NCBI GenBank assembly: GCA_015143295.1
Contig: CM026563.1
Span: 3,968,001 to 4,032,000, forward strand
Origin: Tetracentron sinense
Taxonomy: Eukaryota > Streptophyta > Magnoliopsida > Trochodendrales > Trochodendraceae
Length of the DNA stretch: 64,000 bases
Direction: 5' to 3'
This document shows positions 1 to 20,830 of this stretch, one piece after another. How positions within the stretch are numbered: position 1 is the stretch's first letter; the number at the start of each line of letters is the position of its first letter. Position numbers and translations under genes: made by a program. The notes under the pieces were generated by a model. The model worked only from the letters and a program-made list of their open reading frames with translations, was not told where the DNA came from and made no database searches.

Positions 1-9857
<9,857 letters not shown>

Positions 9858-10130
9858 TTCTTCTTCTCTACCGGAGATTCTGTCAACGATGAATAATAGA
9901 CGAAGAAGAAGAATGAGAAGTGTTGATTTAAATTAGGGTTTTTCCCTATATACACCCAGTGTTACTGGGGGACCATATATAAAGACTTATTTTTTTTACA
10001 CCTACTTTTTTTTCTTTGACATAAGTGCCCTTGACCTCCCAAAAGAACCGGTTTGGGTTTTCTTCGAATTCTTTTCCCTAATACACCTAGGGTTTAGATG
10101 GGATTCGTATCAACACCCACCTTTTAAAAA
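9858..10130. other. MAPK 5' leader and upstream DNA
   Basis: CT-rich leader, the core promoter listed separately, then AT-rich DNA with several variants of CCCTA and ACACC. No ORF or named element is recognised beyond the promoter. Confidence 0.4.
9933..9952 (-). promoter_or_regulatory. Putative MAPK core promoter: TATA box and telo-box
   Basis: Read on the minus strand, TATATA lies at 9952-9947, about 90 bp before the ATG, followed by AAACCCTAA (9941-9933), the telo-box found near many plant start sites. The leader down to 9858 is CT-rich. Position and motifs fit; no transcript evidence is available. Confidence 0.45.
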
Positions 10131-10230
10131 CTTTACTTTTCTACACCCCAATTTTTTTGGGGGAAAGTACATAAATGGGCCCCAGTTTCGAAAAAACCCG
10201 GGAATAGGCCCTAGTTTTCGGTACTTATTT

Positions 10231-10260
10231 TTGTAGGCTCCCACGCGTGGGAGCCTACAA
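10231..10260. repeat. Perfect 30-bp palindrome
   Basis: TTGTAGGCTCCCACG is followed at once by its exact reverse complement with no spacer; symmetry ends exactly at 30 bp. It lies in degenerate transposon-like DNA (10131-10797) that has no coding frame I recognise. Confidence 0.9.
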
Positions 10261-10797
10261 CACATGTTTGACATTAGAAATTTCTATCCAAAATACCCCA
10301 CTATACCCCTCACTGTTGCTTGCTTCCCAAATACGAAACTCGGTTACCTCTATCATCCGAAACCCTTCGGAAGCCCCAAATGTGAAACACATTTTCAAAT
10401 CCTTCGTAAAAATCATTACCACCATTGCCGAAACCTTGTGTGTGTTTGAAAAAGATTATAAAGTCCACAATCTTCTACAGGCATCGTATTGAAGAAGAAG
10501 AGTCTGGTATTCAGCTGTAGGATAAGTTTTATACTTATTTTTAAATTTACAACTTGAAAAATGGGCCCCACAGTTAATGAGTAGTTAGATTTTTGATGCA
10601 TTTTCGAGATTAGAATAGCGATTTTCATGATTATTATTAAGATTTTTGGGACTTTCAAAGGGTTTTGAATAGACTTTGCAAAGGGTTTTGACCTGCTAAA
10701 ATGCTAATTTTTCCGATTTTTACTTACTATATGGTTATTTTGTAGATTTTTAGTTATCACAAGTGTTCTTTTTCGAGATTATCTTATATTACAGTGC

Positions 10798-11061
10798 ATT
10801 TTCGATGGTTACAATAATCAGTTTCGGGATTTTCTGTTATTACAGTGTATTTTCGATGGTTGCAATGCTCATTTTCGGGATTTTTTGTTATGAAAGTGGT
10901 CATTTTTAATGGTTACAGTGCTCATTTTCGGGATTTGCTGTTATTAAAGTGGTCATTTTTTATGGTTACAGTAGCCATTTTTGTATTTTTCTGTTATTAC
11001 AATGTTCATTTTCGATGGTTACAGAACTTATTTTCAAAATTTTTCTATTATTATAGTGCTC
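10798..11061 (+). repeat. 52-bp tandem repeat, five copies
   Basis: Five units of 51-54 bp start at about 10798, 10849, 10902, 10955 and 11008. Shared core: ATTTTCGATGGTTACAGTGC, a TTTCGGGATTTT block and TGTTATTACAGTG. A weaker partial unit precedes the array. It lies just upstream of the DUF1985-type ORF. Confidence 0.8.
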
Positions 11062-11103
11062 ATTTTCTGATTACTTATTGTTTTACAATTTTGCAGCTAC
11101 AAG

Positions 11104-12394
11104 ATGCATCTAAAGAAGAGAGCTGGTAGGAATAAGGAAAACTTTCATGTAACCAAAAAGGAGAAGGGGGGGAAAAGGGAAAGAAGAAAGGGGGGAGAAT
11201 GGGAAGAGGAAGAAGGAGGAGAAAGGGAAGAGGGAGATTCTGAAATAAAATATCAACCCTCAATTAAATGTTCCCTCACAACATGGTTTGAGGAGATAAA
11301 ACCCTTATTGGAGGCAAATCCAGAAAGAAAGAGAATCTGGATGGAGAGTTGCTTTTCTCATTTGTATGACATATCTAGGATGATACAGTGTGGCCAGACA
11401 GTCCATCATCTTCTCCAGAGGCGTAAATGAGGCCTACGTTTTGAAGTATGTGGGAAGATTCTAGAGTTCACGGTGTTGGACTTTACTTTGATTATGGGCC
11501 TTAATGCCCAATCCGAGGCTCCAATCATTACACATGGAGCGTCGTCAACTTCTTTCAAGTTTCGGAAGTTTGGGAACTTGACGGTGATAAAAAAATGCTA
11601 AAGTTGTTGAGGCGTTGAAGGCATGTGACAACGATATGGATGCGGTGAAGCTGTCACTGATCCTTTTTATTGAGTTGTTGCTCGTAGGGACCGACACTCA
11701 TGTGGCTGTTAACACAGGTCATTTGTGTCTAGTGGACGACTTGCAAGCCTTTAACAAATACCCGTGGGGCACTCTGGGTTTTGAGTTGTGCAAAATGGCC
11801 TGCAAACTGCTCGTTTTACCCATAAGCAATACAATATCAACAAATGTGTTATTGCCTTACAGGTAAACATATCACTTATTAATTATGTTGTTTTACTGTG
11901 TTAGATAATTTATGCTTATTTTACTTACACTAATAATAAAATTTATGACCGATGTCAGATTTAGGATTATGAGTGCATCCCAACACTTTGGAGACTATGT
12001 TCTCGTAATGCATCCCCAAGTGCAATGACTTTTACACGTGTACTGCGGTGGAAGAATACATCATACCTAAGCTATAAGTCACTTGCAACTTCAATATTCA
12101 ATTTAAATAAAGTATATAATTGTCTTTGTTGTTTTACAATATTTAATATTCAACTTCAACTACAATATTCAACTTGCAACTTTTCATTAACAATATGTTT
12201 ACTTATAACATTGCCTTTGTTGTTTTACAAATTCAACTGAGCAATATAAAGGCTACTATTGCAGAGAATGAGCAACATGTGGTGAAGGACGTGCTTGCAC
12301 GTTTAGTAAGTTCCTCAAAATTGCCCCGTGAAAAGAGCGGGCATGAGGATGAGGATGTTGATTGTAAGCACCCAATTTTTACACCCCCTTCTTA
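11104..12394 (+). pseudogene. DUF1985-type transposon protein, broken
   Basis: A lysine/glutamate-rich leader from ATG 11104 is followed by sequence typical of DUF1985 proteins, which in plants travel with Ulp1-like proteases in Mutator-like elements: LEFTVLDFTLIMGLN, VKLSLILFIELLLVGTDT, LVDDLQAFNKYPWG, then after an apparent intron (donor at 11863) DYECIPTLWRLCSRN and RVLRWKNTSYLSYKSL. Damage: an in-frame TGA near 11428, a one-base shift in the A-run near 11589, and a TAG near 11961. No Ulp1 catalytic domain is present, because the Gypsy LTR at 12363 cuts the locus. The family name is from memory; the motif resemblance is fairly strong. Confidence 0.65.
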
Positions 12395-14847
12395 ATCATG
12401 GTTAATGATCCTAACCATGGTTAATACTCCCTAACCCTTAGGCAAATCCTAGGTCAAACCTAAGCAAACCCTAAGCCTAGGTAAACCTAGTCAAACCCTA
12501 GGCAAACCCTAATCAAACCCTAGGCCTAACCCTAGGTAACCCAAGGCTAAGAACCCCAAAACCGAAACCAGACCATCCTGAGGGCCCAAGCATGGGCCCC
12601 ACAAACCTTAGAAGCCCGTTAGAGTGGGGCCCGCATATTGATTTTGAAAAATTCAGGAACTGCGGTAATAACTTTACCGTCATTTCCTCAATTAGTAAAA
12701 TGAACAGTGATCATTACCAAAAGAGACAAGGTTGGGCCTGATTTAGCAAAAATCAGGTAATGGCGGTAGAGTTTTTACTGTCATTCTCATTTTTGTTCTA
12801 TACCAGGAATGACGATAAATAGTCCACCGTTATTCCTGGAGTTTGGTTCGAAACTCTGCTGGCACCCCCCTAGCCACTCTAGCTTTGCCTCCTTAGTGTC
12901 TAGCACTTTGATTTCAATCTCTAAACCACCCCAAGGCCTTCCCAATCCAATAAAAAACCCCCATCCTTCAAGCTTCAGGGGATTCCACAAAAACCATTAG
13001 GAAAACTCTATGTTTTTTTACTGTGCAATCCAAAACCATCCTCATTCTTCCTTTTCCTTTGATTGAGGATAAACCAAGAGCACCCAGGAGCTACCCAGGC
13101 CACCTCCACTGTTCCACCACCGTGCACCAGCCCACCACCACTGTACACTGTCTCTTCCACACCGTGAGCATCAAGCGGCAAGGTAGGACCTCCCTACCCC
13201 TTTTTCATTTTTGTTAAGGCATTGTAAGGCCCCTGGTCCTACTCCAGGGGCCCTTATTTTCCGTTTTGATTCATTTCATCCCAAGGACAGAAGTCCCCCT
13301 ACCTCTCCATAGGTATGGGGGACCCTTTTAAGGGTATAGACTCGGGTACAAGACCCCCTACGTGCATGGCACAACCCCTTACTTTCTAGGGGACCCTCAG
13401 TTCATGAGGGATCCCCTGGAACAGACCTTGTCCAAGCCTAGGAAGGGAAAAATGAGTTACTGGAAAAAATCAGGAATTGTGGTAAACTCAGTACCGCCAT
13501 TCCTGGACCTCTTACTTGCAGTAGTTGTAGCACTCCTTTGAGTAGCCCTGGTCCATTCCAAGGCCTAGATTTGGTCCCTAGGACCTTCCCCTCTCTCCCC
13601 TAGTCCTTCCAGGTTCACCCAACTCACTTAACTATGGTTAAAATCCTCTCTTTTGGAAACTGTCCAAAATGGCGGTATATACTCTACCACCATTCTGAGT
13701 TCTTAATTACTGTGTGTTCATGGCTACTGTAGGCCCTTTTTTAGCCAAGTTCAGGGCCCACCACAAGCCCATGACATCTAGGGGAGTCCCCTCTTCAATC
13801 CAGAGGGTCCAAAATCCAATGGGTTAACCCCTGACCAGTCCCCCTGACCTGCAAACCATTTCCAGAAGAAGCTTGGTAATGGCGATAAATAGATTACCGT
13901 CATTCCAGTTCTGTAAAGAATTGGAAATGGCGGTAATCCTTTTATCGTCATTTCCTGTTTTCTGTAACTTGCTTTGTACATGGCCCAGACCAGGTAAAAG
14001 GCCATTCTAGGCCCTGCCATGCTATCTAGGCCTGCCCTGACCAGACTAGACCATTTAACTGGGGTTAACCCCGATTAGTATTTAACCATGGTTAAGGCTA
14101 CTTAACCCTTGGAAAATCCCAAAAATTACTAAAAAAATTCAAAAAATGTAAAAATACCAAAAATACAGACCTTTTACCTTTTAACCACGGTTAACGGTCC
14201 TAACCATGGTTAACTCTCTCTTTAACCCTGATTAACAACCCTAATCATGGTTAAATCATTTTGGCCTACCGGGCCTAATCTCTTAGCCTACTAGGCTTAC
14301 TCCTGGCCTACGGGGCCTAATCCTAGTCTACCGGACTAATCTTTGGCCTACCGAACCTAATCCCTAGTCTACCGGACTAATCATTGGCCTCCTAGCCCAA
14401 ACCATGCACTTAACCAACCCGGTCAACCAAACCCTAGTCTACCAGACTAGATCCTTAGTCATCCCGGTGCATACACACTCTCCTAGCCTTAGCACGGGCT
14501 TATGTGTCAGAACTACGCTTGGTCTGATCTCACCCCTGTGAGTACGTAGGCAACCTAACCCGGGTTCGACCCTAGTTAGCCTTTCTTTCTTGGATTAGTA
14601 TAATCTAAAGACTTAGACATTTGAATAACTTTGACCTTAATTTGGCTTACACTTAAAAAGTAGGTAACCATTACAAAATGGGGGTCTCATGGTGCCTAAC
14701 ACCTTCCCCGAGACTTAATCGAACCTCTTACCTAGAACTCTACTGCAAACCATAAGACCTTATCCACCTCCCGGGGAATTATCCATTCTCAATTAATAAG
14801 TAGCGACTCTAAATCAACACCCGTGGGTAACAAAACTCGTGCTCACA
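12363..14847 (+). repeat. 5' LTR of the Gypsy-type element
   Basis: Begins TGTAAGCAC and ends GTGCTCACA, an inverted pair with one mismatch, and is directly followed by a primer site. 2485 bp. Contains a degenerate telomere-like run (about 12405-12560), many ACCATGGTTAA palindromes and a 20-bp tandem array (14263-14400). No second copy is in the window, so the ends rest on the terminal motif and primer site. Confidence 0.7.
14263..14400 (+). repeat. 20-21-bp tandem array in the Gypsy LTR
   Basis: About seven alternating units of the forms GGCCTACCGGGCCTAATCCT and AGTCTACCGGACTAATCTTT. A further degenerate unit lies near 14434. Confidence 0.7.
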
Positions 14848-14851
14848 GCTA

Positions 14852-14869
14852 TGACGACTCTGCTGGGGA
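14852..14869 (+). other. Primer binding site of the Gypsy-type element
   Basis: TGACGACTCTGCTGGGGA begins four bases after the LTR. It resembles TGGCGACTCTGCTGGGGA, a tRNA-Arg-type primer site I associate with Tat/Ogre elements; the tRNA assignment is from memory. Confidence 0.65.
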
Positions 14870-15721
14870 TAAGGATTGACTAAGGTTCAACCCGGAACCT
14901 AGGTTTAAGCTAAATAAACCTCAAAATTATTCAAATGCCTAAGTATTTAACCTAATATTAATTCTTTTATCTCTTTTGGGTGTATTGTGTACTTTGCATA
15001 TCATACATATCATAGTAGTGTAATGACCCATTAAACCTAGTAGACAGGCTTATTACGCTTACAGCTGCTGGATGATCATCCTCAGTGTCAGAAGCTTAAA
15101 AGTTTTGAAGGTCTGCGGAATTACGCATGTTGGGTGATTACCCTCAAAGAAGGATTCTGAACGTTCCTGTTTACACCAATCGTCCCTTTTCAGGTATGTT
15201 CTATACCTGAGGAGTCACATATACAGTGTTAAGTGATCCTTACCCTTTTAAGAAAACACTTGCATTACCCTAGCATTCAGTATATAAACTAGGCTATGGT
15301 ATAGTCTACAAGCAATCCGCCTGGAGGGATACTCTATCCTCTAACCTGCTTATACCCTATACATGTCCCTAATCATGGTTGATTATCCGGGCATTTTACC
15401 CAGGTAAGCACCCATCCAAGGGCATGTAATGAGCTATACTTTGTGCTTGTAATAAAATACATCCGACCCTGTGTCCCGACATCGTATATGGGGTTCAAGC
15501 CCCAAGTAGACAGGTCTTCACCAAGACCTATCCCAACCTTGACCTGATAGGCCCTCGGTTCCCAACAACCCAGGTAAAGCATATTGGACCTCTGTCCATT
15601 TGCCCTATCGGATCACATGTGCCTTGTCATACCAATCAAAAAATACAATCATCATCATTATCATCATTTGCATTTGCATCAGTATACACAGTTCACTCAC
15701 AATTTGTCTTTGTCCAGGTAG
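14870..15721 (+). other. Gypsy-type leader before gag
   Basis: Untranslated leader between primer site and gag ATG. No ORF is supported. An ATC/ATT microsatellite-like run lies near 15648-15670. Confidence 0.6.
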
Positions 15722-15913
15722 ATGGCAGGACCTTCAGGGATTGTTAAGACAGTTGGTCAACCGTCACGGCCCGTACATTTGACCTCTCAGGCGGTATGTG
15801 ACAATAACCTCCAAAAAACAATTGAAGCCCTCACTCCTAGTCAGTGTCTCGCTTGGGCTAAATACTATAAAATGGGATCCGTCTTAGACCTATCCATGGT
15901 TAAATCAGACCCG
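15722..15913 (+). pseudogene. Gypsy-type gag, N-terminal part
   Basis: The ATG at 15722 opens a frame beginning MAGPSGIVKTVGQ that stays open to the Copia insertion point, where it ends in SDP. The continuation is at 26943. Start chosen as the first ATG after the leader, just past CAGGTAG. Confidence 0.6.
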
Positions 15914-17272
15914 TGTTGCCCAGCTAATAGACCCTAGAGGGGGGGTGATTAGGGTCAATGGTAATTTAAAAATTAATCTAAGTGATTTATGCGGATTTTA
16001 AATGAGTTAACATAATTGCTACAAGTAATAATAAGATAAATAGTGAGAGAGAGAGATAAAGAATACCACACACAAGAATTGATATCGGGGTTCAGCAACT
16101 TGCCTACGTCCCCGCCTTTAAGCTTTCCGCTTTAAGGATTTTCCCACGATTCCACTAATTGTACTCTTTTTACTGGCAGAGAGCAAACCTATACAATCCT
16201 TTTCACAGGCTTAGGATAAAACATCTTCAAGAGAATGCCTCTCTTGGATACAAGAAGAACTCCTTCTTCACTGGTGCAAGAATCCTCATTTCTTGACTTA
16301 GCTTTTTACAAAGAGTTGTTGCATATTGAATCCGAAATTGAAAACTCCTTATTGAGCTAGATAAGAATGGAAAACAAATCTAATAATCTCTCAAAGATGA
16401 TTGGAATTGAATGCTCTAACATAGAGGGATTGGGATTTTAGGTTTTCAATAAAAAAAAAAACATAGTATTGATTGCTGGAACAGATTAAATAATCATTGA
16501 ATGAATGAATAGTGTAAGATTGGTATCTTTTTGTTCATAAATAAGCTCTATTTATAGTGGAGCAATCAATATGACTGTTGAAGGAATATTTAATGTGAAC
16601 TAGCCGTTATACTCAGTTCCCGCAAGCACTCGTCGACGAGTGAGTCTGGAAACTCACTGGAGACGTCGCCGAGTGAAAACAATAGCCAAATTTGGTTTAC
16701 TGTCATGTCACTCGTCGACGAGTCCCTTGCACTCGTCGACGATTTCTCTGAAAAATTACAAAGAACTCATCTTAGTGAGATCAAAAAGATGGGTATGATG
16801 CTATGGTCCATAGGCATTCATAAAATCATTATTTTAATCATTTTTAGGCCCTTAGAATGATATCCAAACTATTCTAAGTCTCCTAGGGTCTATCTAGCTA
16901 ACTTTGAGCAATCAAGTTCCAAGATCTTGAGGACTTTACATGGTCCTAGATACTCTTGACTTAAACACTAAACTCCTTTGAGAGTTGGTCTTCTTATCGA
17001 ACTCATGGAGCTTCAGTCCTGATGAGTCTTCATGATTTCGCTTTAGTCCTTAAAGCTTTTTCCTTGAATTGACTTATACTTGGCTTTTGACTTTGATTCT
17101 CTTGAGTGGTTGACCTTTTCAATACTTCATATCTTGAATGATGATCTTAATGCTCTTTTTCTTTGAAAGTATACACACTAAATGGAAACATTAGCATCAT
17201 ACAAATCATTCCATTATTGTGTTATCATCGAAACTATTACGGGTACTTAGAGTTGTAACCTTGAGGCTAACA
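15914..17272 (-). repeat. 3' LTR of the SIRE-type Copia
   Basis: 1359 bp. Read on the minus strand it holds a cluster of the palindrome ACTCGTCGACGAGT (16744-16628), then a TATA box CTATAAATAG (16557-16548). It matches the other LTR throughout except for a 342-bp surplus there. Confidence 0.92.
16548..16744 (-). promoter_or_regulatory. Copia LTR promoter region: palindrome cluster and TATA box
   Basis: Palindromes ACTCGTCGACGAGT at 16731 (imperfect), 16710 and 16628, with a degenerate copy near 16651-16674, then GCGGGAAC and CTATAAATAG at 16557-16548. The layout fits a U3 enhancer followed by a core promoter. Confidence 0.6.
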
Positions 17273-17286
17273 ATCTCTCCATTTTT
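17273..17286 (-). other. Polypurine tract of the SIRE-type Copia
   Basis: Minus-strand AAAAATGGAGAGAT directly precedes the 3' LTR. Confidence 0.8.
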
Positions 17287-17887
17287 CATGATGACATAAT
17301 AATGTGAATGACTTAGGATTGAGCTCTCCCTCAATATATATATTCAATGAATTTTTGAAGTTAGCTCCCCCTAAACATATGCATTTCTATAAAAGGTTCA
17401 GATTTCATTCCTTATGCATATTTTAGATATTTCAATAGATAGATCATCATGGTTTAATACCAAGAGAAATTCCACAAAGGTAATTATCAATTTTTTATTT
17501 TTCATTTTTCAACACAAGTGATCAAGTCAAAATACTCAATGGAGGTTCTATGATAATAATTTAATCAATGTAAATTTTGAACCAAGAGAAGTTCCACAAA
17601 GAAGATAAATTAGAAAATTTCATTCAAGAAGGATTTCATAATTCATAAACAAGGTAACCAAACATCTATTTTGCACAATTTTCTCATAAACAACATTCAC
17701 ATGCAACAACATTCACATTTTTCTCCCCCTTGGCATCATCAAAAATGAAATGGAGAAAAGTATACTCAACTCACTATAAGAAAGGAAAAAGATCTCATAT
17801 ATATCAGAAAATGTAAGTACAAGTATGATTTTTTCAAAAAAAAAAAAACAGTCAGTAAAAAAATAGAAAACTAAAACAGGGTCTTCA
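17287..17887 (-). other. Copia 3' untranslated stretch
   Basis: AT-rich DNA between the extra ORF and the purine tract. The phrase GAACCAAGAGAA..TTCCACAAAG recurs near 17460 and 17583. No coding signal. Confidence 0.5.
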
Positions 17888-19838
17888 TCATATCTTCTGT
17901 CTCTTCCTTGAGCTGTTAGGCTTGGAAGAAGTGTTCTCGGAAGTTTCAGCCTTGGATAGGTCTTTGGAGGAGGAAGAGGTGTCACTAGAGATAACTTGCT
18001 TAGCTGGTTTTTCTTTAGGTTGCTCTTCTTTCTTCTCTTGTGGCTGCTCTGTTGTCTTCTCTTGTGGCTGCTCTGCTGATTGTGCTTGAGGGTGAGCTGG
18101 GATTTCCACATTAGTAGGGATAGGTACAAGTTCAAGCTTCTTTGTAATGCTCATCATCTCAATGGCTACTAGATGGAATTTTGAAGCCATTTCACTCATG
18201 ACAGGTGCCTGTGCATCAAACAATCCTGCCATCTGCTAAAGGCAGCTAGCTTGAACATTGACAGCCTTCCCAATGCTGATGACATCATCACTCAGCCTCT
18301 CACTCACCACAGAGGCATCCACTGCCTTCCTCTCTATCAGTGACAAGATAGAATCAACTCTGTTCTTGATTACTTCACCTGCAATCTCTATCTCCTCAAG
18401 TCTAGGCTCAATCTGCTCATCTCTTGACTTCAATTAAGCCTGAATACCATCCAACCTTGACTCTAGAGAAGACATGCTAGCTCTAGTCTCGGACTAGAGG
18501 CTCACAAGGCTCTCCCTCACTGAAGCCTGGAACTAAATATGGGATTCTCTCATCTCCCTATGAAATTGCTCCATGCTAGAAGCCATGGAAGCAATCTGCC
18601 CAACCAAAAGGCTCATCTGGTCCTCTGAAGCTGCTGCCCTGGAGGGTGGCTCAAATACAGGCACTGAATCCTCAAAGTGAGGTGAGTCCTATCTGTATGA
18701 AGACTCAGGATGCTCAACCTCAACTACCACATCTGGCCATATTGGCTCTGCCTCTGCCTCTGTATCAGGCTCAACATCTGACTCTGACTCTACTAGTAAC
18801 ATTGGCTCTGCTGCTGAAGAAGGATGAGGGACAGGAGAATAGGTAGGAGAATGAGAAGGTGGAGGAGCAAGAATAGGAAGAGGAGTTGAAGAGTCTAGAA
18901 TGGTAGAAGGAGCTAAGGTAGATGAAGGGATGGTTTGGGATTTTGGAACCCAAACATTACTGGAGTCAATCAATGTGTAGCCCATACGCATTATGGTTGC
19001 TTTTGAGTACACATCGGAGTTAGTCAAATTTCTTTTGTCTTGATACATAGACACAGGAACTTTGAAATTCTTGAAGATTCGAGTAAGAATAAGTCCAAAT
19101 GGCAATCTGCTAGAAGATTTCTTAGAAGCATCAAGTATGACATGCATGATGATGAAAGAAAGGTCAATGTGTTTGGTGGTTAAGATACACCAAATCAAGA
19201 AAACATCAAAGAAAGTTATGAAATCTCTACCACCACCTCTAGGAACAATATCATAGGTGATAATGTGGTGAGCAAGCCTAGCATCAAGGGTGAGATCCTT
19301 GAGCTTGGGAGGGATAGGCTTTGTGATGTCTTTGTTGACACACAAGATTTTTAAAGCCTCTATAACATCAAATCCCTCATGGGAAATCCACTGATTTGTG
19401 GTGTAATTTTGGAATTCCCCACTTGGTAATTTGAGTATAGATCTGAGTTCAGCAAGATTAAAAGAAATAAGCTTAGCATGAGCATAGGAAGTGAATTTTT
19501 GAGTAGATTTGTCAAAAGAGAGATGGGAATAAAACTGTTTAATCAGGTCAGGGTACATTGGTTCACGAAATTCAAGAAAATGATCCCATTTAAGGGCTTG
19601 AAATTTGGAGGCCAGAATATCTAGACCTATTTCCTTGAATAAGGCGAAGTCTGGAACCTTACCAAAAATTGGTGCTCTCTTGATGAAAATCCTGCAGATA
19701 GTTCTCTTCTGCCTTCTTGGACTGGAACAAACTTGGAGCTTCCTTCTGAGACGGCTCACCTGCCTTTTCCTTGCCTTTCTCTGCTGCAGATGGTTTCTTC
19801 TTTGCTTTCGGCATAGGGTTCTTCATATGCGGAGCCAT
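17888..19838 (-). pseudogene. Envelope-position ORF of the SIRE-type Copia
   Basis: An extra ORF between RNase H and the 3' LTR, same strand as pol. An ATG at 19838 opens MAPHMKNPMPKAKKK; the frame shifts near 19700 into a 356-codon frame with IKQFYSHLSFD, LDARLAHHIITYDIVPRGGG and FFDVFLIWCILTTKHIDLS, which match the domain annotated as putative plant transposon protein. A proline/acid-rich linker, a helical region (EEIEIAGEVIKNRVDS) and a repetitive EQPQEK tail follow, in the same frame but split by stops at 18689, about 18434 and 18233. About 650 codons if intact. I see no clear signal peptide or fusion peptide, so 'envelope' describes position only. Confidence 0.75.
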
Positions 19839-19999
19839 TGTCTTGACAAATTTTTAGAGAAATAGAGGTTTTGGGAATGAAATAGAATGATTTTGAGTCA
19901 ATTTTGAGGTGAGATGAATGGGGTTTGAGGATCTAGGAAAGAGAGGGAACTCGGATTTGAAAAGATGGAACAGTGAATGATTTGTGAAATTAGATTTTA

Positions 20000-20185
20000 A
20001 TTTATAGTCCCGCAGTCACTCATCAACGAGTAGGTTGGACTCGTCGCCGAGTGGCTAAGAAAAATCCAGATTTAATATCACTCGTCCCCGAGTAGTGAGG
20101 ACTCGTCGCCGAGTGGCTGAAATTAAGCAACTGTTTTATGCATTCGTCTATGAGTACAGCTTTGTACTGTGACTCGTCACCGAGT
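20000..20185 (-). promoter_or_regulatory. Putative internal promoter before the envelope-position ORF
   Basis: Six copies of a 14-bp near-palindrome related to ACTCGTCGCCGAGT lie at 20172, 20142, 20101, 20080, 20039 and 20018, followed on the minus strand by TGCGGGA and TATAAAT (20006-20000). The ORF ATG is 162 bp further on. The LTR has the same palindrome cluster, TGCGGGA and TATAAATA in the same order. Promoter function is inference. Confidence 0.5.
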
Positions 20186-20396
20186 CCAAACAAAATTTCT
20201 AAAATCTTTGATTTTTCAAGATCAAACCGAATTTCTTAAGATTTAAATCTTCTTTTTATTAATTAAAAGATTATTTTGAACATTCAAAACCTCAATTCAA
20301 ATAGATATAATCAATAAACACATTCCAACATTCAACACAGATCAACATGTAGCACATTTAACCAAGATTTCTCAAAATTTCATTTTAGGCATATTT

Positions 20397-20801
20397 TCAT
20401 TTAATGTCACATAATCTAAACATGCCTAATTCTCTTCTTAATGTACTGAATCTATAATAAGGGAGTGGTTTAGTAAATATGTCAGTAAGTTGGTTATTTG
20501 TTTCAACAAATTCCAACATTACATCCCCATTTTGAACATGATCTCTTATGAAATGATATCTTATATCAATGTATTTAGTTCTAGAATGTTGAATAGGATT
20601 TTTGGTCATACAAATTGCACTTGTATTATTACATTTAATTGAGATTTTATCATAAAATAATTTGAAATCTTCTAATTGTTGTTTCAAGTAAAGAGTTTGA
20701 GCACAACAACTCCCAGCTACTATATATTCAGCTTCAGCTGTAGATAGAGCCACTGAATTTTGTTTCTTACGAGACCTTGAAACTAGTCTAAGAAGTGACA
20801 T
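20397..20801 (-). pseudogene. Copia RNase H and C-terminus
   Basis: The RNase H core KKQNSVALSTAEAEYIVAG with its catalytic glutamate, SRTKYIDIRYHFIRDHV, and the usual end TDIFTKPL. It is shifted relative to the RT frame by a change near 20780. Ends at the stop at 20397. Confidence 0.9.
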
Positions 20802-20830
20802 GTGTCACTAGTGCTCTTCCGATCAACTTT

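Noticed and set aside
10416-10658. 80-codon minus-strand ORF
   Set aside because: Low complexity, hydrophobic and AT-driven; no motif, and it overlaps transposon debris.
11075-11263. Proline/leucine-rich minus-strand ORF
   Set aside because: It is the antisense shadow of the lysine/glutamate-rich leader of the DUF1985-type gene.
16628-16744. Clustered palindromes considered as a CRISPR-like or satellite array
   Set aside because: Units are 14 bp, imperfect and irregularly spaced inside an LTR promoter region; regulatory sites explain them better.
20811-20824. GATCGGAAGAGCAC on the minus strand, identical to part of a common sequencing adapter
   Set aside because: It encodes the conserved DRKST block of the Copia RT-RNase H linker in the right place, so it is native sequence.
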